A stretch of DNA of 64,000 bases from Chitinophaga flava (GTDB lineage Bacteria > Bacteroidota > Bacteroidia > Chitinophagales > Chitinophagaceae). The translations under genes and the position numbers were made by a program. The stretch covers positions 868,001-932,000 of the forward strand of contig NZ_QFFJ01000002.1 in the NCBI RefSeq assembly GCF_003308995.1. Direction: 5' to 3'. The notes under the pieces are model-generated. The model saw nothing but the letters and a program-made list of their open reading frames with translations. It was not told where the DNA came from and ran no database searches. Shown in pieces: positions 34,161 to 43,500 of the stretch; positions within the stretch are counted from its first letter, which is position 1, and each line of letters opens with the position of its first letter.

Positions 34161-37100
34161 TTAACGAACGATAGTGATATAACCCTTGAATGTTTTGATG
34201 TTCTGGCCTACGGTGATGATGTAGTAGTAGGTACCTTCACTGAGTGGCTGACCATTGACAGTGCCGTTCCAGGTGTTGTTATAGTTGCGGGCCTGGAATA
34301 CGAGCCTGCCGGCGCGGTCAAACACTTTTACCTCATTGTCGGGGTACATATCTATATTTTTTACTACCCAGTTGTCGTTGATGCCATCACCATTAGGTGT
34401 GAGGATGTTGGTACCTGTCACTTTGAAATCGTCTTCCAATGTAATGTCGATCTGTTTACGTACGCTGCATCCTGCAAGGTTGGTGATCACCACTTCGTAG
34501 CGGATGCTGGCAGCAGGTCTGGCTACCGGTGTGGCACTGGAAGGGTTGTCCAGCCACTGGGCAGGTGTCCAGGCGTAGCTGTTGCCACCGGAAGCCTGCA
34601 ATTGTATGGAGGCGCCTTTGCTGATAGTAGTACTACCGGCAGCGGCTACACGACCATCTGGCAGCGGATGAACAGTTACCGGAATGGTATTGGATGTTTT
34701 AGTGAAACCGTTGGCAAATGTTACAATGGCGTTGTAGTTGCCGGAAGCAGTGGGCCTGAAGTTTTGCTGGCTGGCGCCGTTGACAGGAGCGCCATTCAGG
34801 AACCATTGGTACCTGCCGGCGGTAATGCCCTGTAATGTCAGGTTTTCATTTTCGCAGATCGTGGTGTTACCATTGGCACTGATGGCTGCATCGGGCCATG
34901 CCAGCACTTTAACGGTAACGGTTACAGGTGTTGCCGCTGTATAGTTCACATCACCGGGTTGTGTGATGGTAATAACGGCAGTGCCGGGGACCCCGGGTGT
35001 GGCCTGGTTGCCATTCATTGCAACAACAGCCGGATTGTCGGACGTGAATTGCAATGGCAATCCTGCGTTGCTGCTGGCCTGCAGGGTGAAGGTGGCATCA
35101 CCCTCGTACTTGTCGGCAACGGCTGGAGCCGTGATGCGCTGGTTACCCTGTAGGACGGTCACCGTGAAGGTGGTGGTAACGTCCATCCGGTTGTTAGTGT
35201 TGGCATCAGGCATCAGGCTGCCGCGCAGTACGTAGGTGCCTGGAGTGGAACTGTTGTAGGTAGAGGCATCCCATTGAACAGAGGTCTGGCCATTGGTATT
35301 GTCGGTATAAACGGCTGGTACGGTGGCGGGCAGGCCTATGTTGCCAAATGGCGTCAGATAGGCTACCTGTACCGCAGCAGGTGTGGTAACGGAAACGATA
35401 CTACGTTTATTGACAATGATATTGGTGCTGATGATCATGCTCTGACCAGTTACATCGGTATTGTTATCGGCGGTGAGTATACCGGTGATGGTATAGGTAC
35501 CCGCTACAGCAGGGTTGTAGTTGCCTGTCAGCCAGGTTACATTCAATGGGGCTGTGTTGGCAGTGGCTGGTGCATAGGTGGCTGCTACCTGTGATGGCAG
35601 GCCCACATCGACGAAGCTGGTGCCATAAGACACTGTTATAGAAGGTACTGGTGTAATGCTGGTGATGATACGTTTGCTAACGGTGACGCTTACACTGGTT
35701 GTCATCGGCTGGCCGGTGACATCTGTGTTGTTGTCTGCGGTCAGTGTGCCGGGAATGTTGTAAACGCCGGCTGTGAGCGGATCGTAACTGCTGTTGTTCC
35801 AGGTAACGTTCAGCGGTGTTTTGTTGCTGGTCACTGGTGCATAGTCCGCAACTATCTGCGATGGGAGACCTATCGCTGCAGGTGCAGTGCCATAAGGCAC
35901 GGTGATGGCCGTTGCCGGGGTAATACCAGTGATGGTACGTTTGCTAACGGTAACGGTTACACTGGTTGTCATCGGCTGACTGCCCGGATCAGTATCAGTA
36001 TCGGCAGAGAGTGTCCCGGTGAGGGTATAGGTGCCGGCTATGAGCGGATTATAGTTGTTGGTGTCCCAGAAAACGTTCAGCGCTGTTGTGTTGCTGGTGG
36101 CCGGAGTATAGGTCGCTGTTATTTGTGATGGGAGACCTATTGCTGCCGGAGCGGTGCCATAAGGTACGGTGATGGCCGTTGCTGGCGTGATACCTGAGAT
36201 TGTACGTTTGCTAACGGTTACGGATATACTGGTTTCCATCGGTTGGCCGGTGATGTCCGTGTTGTTATCTGCTGTCAGTGTGCCGGAAAAATTATAGGTA
36301 CCTGCTTTCAGCGGATCATAACTGCTGGTGTTCCAGGTAACGTTCAATGGTGTTGTATTGCTGGTGGCAGGCGAATAGATGGCTGCTATCTGCGATGGCA
36401 GGCCTATTGCTGCAAGAGTAGTGCCATAAGGCACCGTGATGGCCGTTGCCGGCGTAATACCAATAATGATACGTTTACTAACGATAACGGTTACACTGGT
36501 AGTCATCGGCTGGCCGGTGATATCGGTGTTGTTATCTGCTGTCAGTGTGCCGGGAATGTTATAGGTGCCTGCTTTCAGCGGATCGTAACTGCTGGTGTTC
36601 CAGGTAACATTCAGTGGTGTTGTGTTGCTGGTGGCAGGTGTATAGGTGGCTGCTATCTGCGATGGGAGGCCTATTGCTGCCGGAGCGGTACCATAAGACA
36701 CGGTGATGGTTGTTGCCGGTGTTATACCTGCGATAGTACGTTTGCCTACGGTAACGGTTACACTGGTGGTCATGGGCTGACCGTTGGTGTCGGTATTACT
36801 ATCTGCACTGAGTGTCCCGGTGATGGTCTGGGTACCGGCTTTCAACGGATCGTAACTGCTCAGGTCCCAGCTGATGTTCAGCGCGGGATTATCCGGGCTG
36901 CTCACTGCATAAGTGGGCATAATACTGGTGGGCAGGATGCTGCCCGGCGTACTGCCGTATGCAACAGAAACCGGATTGATGGCCGGTATGCTGCTGATGA
37001 CACGTTTTTTCACCACTACGGTAATATTAACGGTTTGCAGATCGGCAGGCAGATCGGTGTTGGCATCTGGAACGATGGTACCGGTGAGTGTATAAGTGCC

Positions 37101-39569
37101 GGCTACAGCAGGGTTGTAGCTGCCGGTTTGCCAGGTGACGTCCACTGGGTTGGTATTGGTAGTAACCGGAAAATAGGTTGCTGGTAAAGTGGACGGCAGG
37201 CCCAGCGCGGCAAAGTCAGTTCCCAGCTCAGTGATGACCGTTGCAGAAGGGCTAACGCTGACAACTATACGTTTACTGACGTTGACGGTAGCATTCACTT
37301 TCTGCCCGGCGTTTATCCAGGTGGAATGCAGTACCGGAGCAGCCTGCAAGGCATAAGAGCCGGCGACAAGGGCATTGTAGGGGCTGTTGTCCCAGTTGAG
37401 TGCCACGCTGGTTTGGCCACCATCCTGCCAGTTAACAGTGGTGGTGGCAGGCAATAATCCTGTGAGGGCAGTTCCGTAAGGTACTGTGAAGGTCGCCGGA
37501 CTTAGTGGCACCAGGCTGCTGACAGAACGATTGGCAAGAGTGACCGTGAAATTTTTGGTGGTAATATTTCCGGCTTTGTCGGTGGCTGTCAGGGTAAAGG
37601 TATTGTCTCCCATATTGGAGATGTTCAATGTACGCGGGGTAAAAGAGATCGTCACCAAATCATTGAGGGGAGGATCTGATACCAGGTAATTTAACATGCT
37701 CTGTGTGATGGTAGCGTTGCCATTTATATCAAGCCAGGTGGTGAGTGGCTGCACCGTCAGTTGGGGAGGTGTGTTGTCGATATAAACAGGCTGGCCTGCG
37801 GCGATATCAGCAGGGATGTTATAGACAGTGCTGTTCCCGGCCATGTCGGTCAATGTGACTTTTGCAGTCACTGGTCCATCCGGATCTGTATCGGCTACAG
37901 TGATCCATTGTTGGGGCCGGGTAGGAGGCAGAAGTGTTACTGTGGCTGTTTTGCCGGCAATGGTTGCAATGACAGTTTTGATATCCTCACTGGCAGTCAG
38001 GTTTAGTTGAATTTTGTCACCTGTTTTAGCGAGTGTAGGAACTGCATTGTTTGAGTAAAGATTAGCCGAGGTGATTTTCGGTGCCGTTTTGTCGATAGCA
38101 TATCCGGGAGAGCTTGCCGGGATATTGAAAAGGTTCACCGGGAGGCCGGTCTGGTTATCCAGTTGTAAAGTGAAGTTATCACTTTCCACTGTTTTAACCG
38201 TTACTGTCCATTGCTGGTTGTTGGTGCCGGTAACGGGGGTGACAGACAGGATAGTACCTCCTCCGGGTAAGCTGAAATTGGCAGCCGTTAACCCGGGCAC
38301 ACTTTGGGCAAAGGAGACTGTAAAATGTACCTGGTCGTAGTTATTCAGTAATGGATCAGTAGTGGTTATACCCAGTACAGAAACAGTGCTGATGGCAGCC
38401 TGGTACTCGTAGGCGCCGATGTCAACGGTGCCGTTGTTATAGATGCGCGGATTACCGGCAATATCCGTGATGAAAGCCGAAAGGTCGGGATTATTACCTG
38501 CGCTGTAAAGTGTGTTGTTGCCTGTATTGATGGCAATGGAAGTGGGTTTTAGCGATAGATTTGAGGAACTGACAAAACCTGGGTCTTGTCCTACCGTATT
38601 ATTAACCCCGGTCAATGGCAATGCCACGTCAGATATATTATTGGAGGAATTGCCGGTGACGCCCATTATCGCAAGGTCAGACGGAATACCTGCCAAAATA
38701 TTATTGCGGAAAATACAGTTGTGAATGTTAACGTTTCCAAGCATGGCCTGATATCCTGTTCCCGTATTGTTGGCAATGGTACAGTTGATCAGGAACGTGG
38801 TGCCATCTCTTGTATAAATGGTAGTTCCGCCAACAGAGGTGTTATTTACAATAGCACTGCTGACAGCCAGGAAAGTCGATGATGCTGATGCCTGGTCTAT
38901 TACAATGCCGCCGCCCATGGGGGCCCTGTTGTTTTTAACCCAGGTATTGTTCAGTGTGATGTTGCCTCCTAACAGGTAAATTCCACCACCCTTTTTTTCT
39001 GCTATGTTGTTAACAAGTATGACATTATTCAACCTGAGATTGGTGTAAAGACTTAAGATCCCCCCGCCATAGGCTTCGGGCTGGTTCGAGGAAGTAGGTA
39101 ACACGGCATTGCCGTTGGTAATCGTCAGGCCATCCAGTGTAACAGTTCCCGCACTATTAGCAACTATCACATGTTGGGCATCGTCATCTGTCATCCCGGG
39201 AGTATGCGCATAGTCTCCATCCAGGATGGTGGGATAGAGGGCCGGATCGCGGACTTCCAGCGCTGAACTGGATCCCGGCTTGTACCCGCCTTTGATAGTG
39301 ACCCCTTTTTTTATCCAAAAGGAGGTGGAAGTAATGATGCCATTGGTCGCTTCTAAAAAAGGGTTGTAAGTGCCGGCCAGCATTCTTATTTCATTGAATT
39401 TGCCCATATTCACAGCATCGATAGCCAGATCCAGGTCTGGAAAAGCATTTTCCCAGGAGGTGCCGTCAGCGTATGTTCCGCCGGGTTTCACGTAGCAGAC
39501 CTGGCTGCTGGCCCTGAAGGTGATTAATAACAGAAAGGTACTGAGGATAAATAGGTAGAATTTTTTCAT
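34161..39569 (-). CDS. giant type IX-secreted surface protein, copy A: beta-helix, Ig-like repeats, gliding-type C-terminal domain
   Basis: 1802 residues with a signal peptide of ~22 residues ending ASSQ. Residues ~25-390 form a right-handed beta-helix (VTLDGLTITNGNA, GGGIYLLGGNITLNN and similar). Bacterial Ig-like modules follow to ~680. About nine ~88-residue Big_4-like repeats (~680-1473) contain repeated ITPATAITVPYGT and LNVTWNTSSYDPLKAGTYN. Then there is an Ig domain, a PKD-like domain and a C-terminal ~90-residue domain (ILTPNGDGINDNWVV, then VFDRAGRLVF and GTYYYII). That domain is the type B secretion signal of gliding-motility-associated proteins. It is probably a large adhesin on the surface or in a biofilm. 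It is paired with the PorP/SprF gene 8 bp downstream. Confidence 0.88.
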   Translation of the reverse strand: MKKFYLFILSTFLLLITFRASSQVCYVKPGGTYADGTSWENAFPDLDLAIDAVNMGKFNEIRMLAGTYNPFLEATNGIITSTSFWIKKGVTIKGGYKPGSSSALEVRDPALYPTILDGDYAHTPGMTDDDAQHVIVANSAGTVTLDGLTITNGNAVLPTSSNQPEAYGGGILSLYTNLRLNNVILVNNIAEKKGGGIYLLGGNITLNNTWVKNNRAPMGGGIVIDQASASSTFLAVSSAIVNNTSVGGTTIYTRDGTTFLINCTIANNTGTGYQAMLGNVNIHNCIFRNNILAGIPSDLAIMGVTGNSSNNISDVALPLTGVNNTVGQDPGFVSSSNLSLKPTSIAINTGNNTLYSAGNNPDLSAFITDIAGNPRIYNNGTVDIGAYEYQAAISTVSVLGITTTDPLLNNYDQVHFTVSFAQSVPGLTAANFSLPGGGTILSVTPVTGTNNQQWTVTVKTVESDNFTLQLDNQTGLPVNLFNIPASSPGYAIDKTAPKITSANLYSNNAVPTLAKTGDKIQLNLTASEDIKTVIATIAGKTATVTLLPPTRPQQWITVADTDPDGPVTAKVTLTDMAGNSTVYNIPADIAAGQPVYIDNTPPQLTVQPLTTWLDINGNATITQSMLNYLVSDPPLNDLVTISFTPRTLNISNMGDNTFTLTATDKAGNITTKNFTVTLANRSVSSLVPLSPATFTVPYGTALTGLLPATTTVNWQDGGQTSVALNWDNSPYNALVAGSYALQAAPVLHSTWINAGQKVNATVNVSKRIVVSVSPSATVITELGTDFAALGLPSTLPATYFPVTTNTNPVDVTWQTGSYNPAVAGTYTLTGTIVPDANTDLPADLQTVNITVVVKKRVISSIPAINPVSVAYGSTPGSILPTSIMPTYAVSSPDNPALNISWDLSSYDPLKAGTQTITGTLSADSNTDTNGQPMTTSVTVTVGKRTIAGITPATTITVSYGTAPAAIGLPSQIAATYTPATSNTTPLNVTWNTSSYDPLKAGTYNIPGTLTADNNTDITGQPMTTSVTVIVSKRIIIGITPATAITVPYGTTLAAIGLPSQIAAIYSPATSNTTPLNVTWNTSSYDPLKAGTYNFSGTLTADNNTDITGQPMETSISVTVSKRTISGITPATAITVPYGTAPAAIGLPSQITATYTPATSNTTALNVFWDTNNYNPLIAGTYTLTGTLSADTDTDPGSQPMTTSVTVTVSKRTITGITPATAITVPYGTAPAAIGLPSQIVADYAPVTSNKTPLNVTWNNSSYDPLTAGVYNIPGTLTADNNTDVTGQPMTTSVSVTVSKRIITSITPVPSITVSYGTSFVDVGLPSQVAATYAPATANTAPLNVTWLTGNYNPAVAGTYTITGILTADNNTDVTGQSMIISTNIIVNKRSIVSVTTPAAVQVAYLTPFGNIGLPATVPAVYTDNTNGQTSVQWDASTYNSSTPGTYVLRGSLMPDANTNNRMDVTTTFTVTVLQGNQRITAPAVADKYEGDATFTLQASSNAGLPLQFTSDNPAVVAMNGNQATPGVPGTAVITITQPGDVNYTAATPVTVTVKVLAWPDAAISANGNTTICENENLTLQGITAGRYQWFLNGAPVNGASQQNFRPTASGNYNAIVTFANGFTKTSNTIPVTVHPLPDGRVAAAGSTTISKGASIQLQASGGNSYAWTPAQWLDNPSSATPVARPAASIRYEVVITNLAGCSVRKQIDITLEDDFKVTGTNILTPNGDGINDNWVVKNIDMYPDNEVKVFDRAGRLVFQARNYNNTWNGTVNGQPLSEGTYYYIITVGQNIKTFKGYITIVR
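35150..37530 (-). repeat. coding tandem repeats, nine ~88-residue Big_4-like units, copy A
   Basis: Nine imperfect ~264-bp units run across this stretch of the giant gene. Units 4 to 7 are the most alike and share strings such as GCACGGTGATGGCC and TCATCGGCTG in their minus-strand reading. Units 1, 2, 3, 8 and 9 are more divergent. This indicates internal expansion of the middle units. Ends are approximate. Confidence 0.75.
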
Positions 39570-39656
39570 GCAGTAATTGGTTCAAGTACAGGGATGAGGT
39601 ATAACGGATCTGAAAAATACGCAGGAGCACCTATATACATTATTGGTGCGTTCTGA

Positions 39657-40553
39657 TTATTGAAAGAGGTTGATTTTAAGATGTAGCTCCATTTCTCCGT
39701 TGCTGTAGTTGCGGAGTCCGGCGGTCTGTGTATTGTACATGAACTGTATAGTGCCAAGGGATGGATAGCTGAACCCTGCGCCGGCACTGAAGGAGCCGGT
39801 ACTATGATAGATGGCGGTGGCATCTAACCAGTTGCGCAGAAAAACTACTTTGGCCCCGGCGTCTATAATATTCTGCATTCTCTGTACCCCACGCAAGGCT
39901 ACCTTAGGAATGATACAGGGAATAGCTTCGCTGACTTCAAACTTGTACTCTGCTGCTGCGTAAAATAACTGTGTGCCGGCTTCTTTGTCTTCTGCATGGA
40001 GGTGGCTGATCATGTCGGGCAGGGCAGCCTGCAGGCCCAGATGTTTGTTGGTATAGGCTACGCCGAAGTCGCTTTCGAAGTAGTTGTCCCTCCTGTTGAA
40101 GGCGTTGGTTGTAGGATCGTTCATATCCCCAAAGATATCTTTTATGTTGATTCTTTTGTTATACAGCACACCGGAAATACCGAAATGTAACGTATGTCCG
40201 TTGCCGTTAAGTGGCAAGTGGTAGGCATAGGTGAGGGCGATGCGGGTGTTGGAGATCAGTCCGGCTACGTCGTTGTAGACCTGCAAACCTGCGCCTACGC
40301 GGCTACCCACAAAATAGTCTGCTGTCAGCAGTTTGGTTTGTGGGGCGCCTGGCATGTCAGTCCATTGTTTACGATAGGCGAGGTTGATGTGCAGGCCGCT
40401 GTCCGCGCCTGCATAGGCGGGGTTGGCGAGATAGGGATTCAGATAATATTGTGAACCCAACGGGTCGGTAACAGCGTTGGGGTTGCCCGCTGTTTGTGCA
40501 TAACTATATGCACAAAACAGCAGGCTGGCTATGGATAAGATATTTTTTTTCAT
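39657..40553 (-). CDS. PorP/SprF family outer-membrane protein, copy B
   Basis: 298 residues, the same length as copy A, with signal peptide ending YSYAQ. The motif NPYLANPAYAGA and the barrel end MELHLKINLFQ are identical to copy A. 31 substitutions are spread along the protein, slightly clustered between residues ~218 and 255. It starts 8 bp after the giant gene at 40562-45994. It presumably assists export of that protein, though the high identity means each PorP/SprF could serve both. Confidence 0.9.
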   Translation of the reverse strand: MKKNILSIASLLFCAYSYAQTAGNPNAVTDPLGSQYYLNPYLANPAYAGADSGLHINLAYRKQWTDMPGAPQTKLLTADYFVGSRVGAGLQVYNDVAGLISNTRIALTYAYHLPLNGNGHTLHFGISGVLYNKRINIKDIFGDMNDPTTNAFNRRDNYFESDFGVAYTNKHLGLQAALPDMISHLHAEDKEAGTQLFYAAAEYKFEVSEAIPCIIPKVALRGVQRMQNIIDAGAKVVFLRNWLDATAIYHSTGSFSAGAGFSYPSLGTIQFMYNTQTAGLRNYSNGEMELHLKINLFQ

Positions 40554-40561
40554 GTGATTTG

Positions 40562-43500
40562 TTATCGAACGATAGTGATATAACCCTTGAATGTTTTAAT
40601 CTGCTGGCCTACGGTGATGATGTAGTAGTAGGTACCTTCGGCGAGTGGCTGACCATTGATAGTGCCGTTCCAGGTGTTGTTATAGTGGCGGGTCTGGAAT
40701 ACGAGTCTGCCGGCGCGGTCAAACACTTTCACTTCATTGTCAGGGTACATGTCTATATTTTTTACTACCCAGTAGTCGTTGATACCATCGCCATTAGGCG
40801 TGAGGATGTTGGTTCCTGTCAGTTTGAAATCTTCTTCTACGGAAATATCGATCTGTTTACGCATGCTGCATCCGGCGGGGCTGGTGATCACCACTTCGTA
40901 GCGGGTGCTGGCAGCAGGTCTGGCTACAGGTGTGGCACTGGACGGATTGTCCAGCCACTGTGCAGGTGTCCAGGCGTAACTGCTGCCACCGGAAGCTTGC
41001 AGTTGAATGCTGGCGCCTTTGCTGATAGTGGTACTACCGGCAGCGGCTACACGACCATCCGGCAGCGGATGAATAGTCACCGGAATGGTATTGGATGTTT
41101 TAGTGAAACCGTTGGCAAAGGTTACAGCTGCATGGTAGTTGCCGGAGGCTGTGGGTCTGAAGTTTTGCTGGCTGGCACCGTTGACAGGAACGCCATTCAG
41201 AAACCATTGGTACTTGCCGGCGGTAATGCCTTGTAATGTCAGGTTTTCATTTTCGCAGATCGTGGTGTTACCATTGGCACTGATGGCTGCATCGGGCCAT
41301 GCCAGTACTTTAACGGTAACGGTCACTGGTGTTGCGGCTGTATAGTTCACATCACCGGGCTGTGTGATGGTAATGACTGCAGTGCCGGGGACACCGGGTG
41401 TGGCCTGGTTGCCATTCATGGCAACAACAGCCGGATTATCGGACGTGAATTGCAATGGCAATCCTGCGTTGCTGTTGGCCTGCAGGGTGAAGGTGGCATC
41501 ACCCTCGTACTTGTCGGCAACGGCTGCAGCCGTGATGCGCTGGTTACCCTGTAGGACGGTCACCGTGAAGGTGGTGGTAACGTCCATCCGGTTGTTAGTG
41601 TTGGCATCAGGTTGCAGGCTGCCGCGCAGTACGTAGGTGCCTGGGGTGGAACTGTTGTAGGTAGAGGCATCCCATTGAACAGGGATCTGGCCGTTGGTAT
41701 TGTCGGTGTAAACGGCTGGTACGGTGGAAGGCTGGCCGATGTTGCCAAATGGCGTCAGATAGGCTACCTGTACCGCAGCAGGTGTGGTAACGGAAACGAT
41801 ACTACGTTTATCGACAATGATATTGGTAATGATGATCATGTTTCGTCCGCTCACATCAGTGTTATTATCAGCGGTAAGTATACCGATGATGGTATAGGTG
41901 CCAGCAACCGCAGGGTTGTAGTTGCCTGCCTGCCAGGTTACATTCAGCGGGGCCGTGTTGGTGGTAGCTGGTGCATAGGTGGCAGCTACTTGTGATGGCA
42001 GGCCCACATCGACGAAGCTAGTGCCATAAGACACTGTTATAGAAGGTACTGGTGTAATGCCGGTGATAGTGCGTTTGCTAACGGTGACGCTTACACTGGT
42101 AGTCATCGGCTGGCCGGTGACATCTGTGTTGTTGTCTGCCACCAAAGTGCCGGGAATGGTGTAAACGCCGGCTGTGAGCGGATCATAACTGCTGGTGTTC
42201 CAGGCAACGTTCAGCGGTGTTGTGTTGCTGGTCACAGGTGTATAGTCCGCAACTATCTGCGATGGGAGACCCATCGCTGCAGGTGCAGTGCCATAAGGTA
42301 CCGTGATGGCCGTTGCCGGGGTAATGCCAGTGATGGTACGTTTGCTAACGGTAACGGTTACACTGGTTGTCATCGGCTGACTGCCCGGATCAGTATCAGT
42401 ATCGGCGGTGAGTGTTCCGGTGAGGGTATAGGTGCCGGCTATGAGCGGATTATAGTTGTTGGTATCCCAGAAAACGTTCAGCGGTGCTGTGTTGCTGGTG
42501 GCCGGTGTATAGGTCGCTGTTATTTGTGGTGGGAGACCTATCGCAGCCACAGCGGTGCCATAAGGCACAGTGATGGCCGTTGCCGGCGTAATACCGGAGA
42601 TGGTACGTTTACTAACGGTTACGGATATACTGGTTTCCATCGGTTGGCCGGTGATGTCCGTGTTGTTATCTGCTGTCAGTGTGCCGGAAAAATTATAGGT
42701 ACCTGCTTTCAGCGGATCATAACTGCTGGTGTTCCAGGTAACGTTCAATGGTGTTGTATTGCTGGTGGCAGGCGAATAGATGGCTGCTATCTGCGATGGC
42801 AGGCCTATTGCTGCAAGAGTAGTGCCATAAGGCACCGTGATGGCCGTTGCCGGCGTAATACCAATAATGATACGTTTACTAACGATAACGGTTACACTGG
42901 TAGTCATCGGCTGGCCGGTGATATCGGTGTTGTTATCTGCTGTCAGTGTACCGGAGATGTTATAGGTACCTGCTGTAAGCGGATCGTAACTGCTGGTGTT
43001 CCAGGTAACATTCAGTGGTGTTGTGTTGCTGGTGGCAGGTATGTAGGTCGCTGCTATCTGCGATGGGAGGCCTATCGCTGCAGGGGTGGTGCCATAAGGC
43101 ACGGTGATGGCTGTTGCCGGTGTTATACCTGCGATAGTACGTTTGCCTACGGTAACGGTTACACTGGTGGTCATAGACTGACCGTTTGTGTCGGTATTAC
43201 TATCTGCACTGAGTGTCCCGGTGATGGTCTGGGGACCGGCTTTCAACGGATCGTAACTGCTCAGGTCCCAGCTGATGTTTAGTGCCGGATTATCCGGGCT
43301 GCTCACTGCATAAGTAGGCATAATACTGGTGGGCAGGATGCTGCCCAGTGTGCTGCCGTATACAACAGAAACAGGATTGATGGCCGGTATGCTGCTGATG
43401 ACACGTTTTTTCACCACTACGGTGATATTAACGGTTTGCAGGGCGGCAGGCAAATCGGTGTTGGCATCCGGAATGATGCTACCGGTGAGTGTATAAGTGC

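Noticed and set aside
36243..37187. 314-codon plus-strand frame opposite the giant repeat protein, also 42524-43282
   Set aside because: Antisense of the conserved Ig repeats. Its apparent internal repeats simply mirror the real coding repeats.
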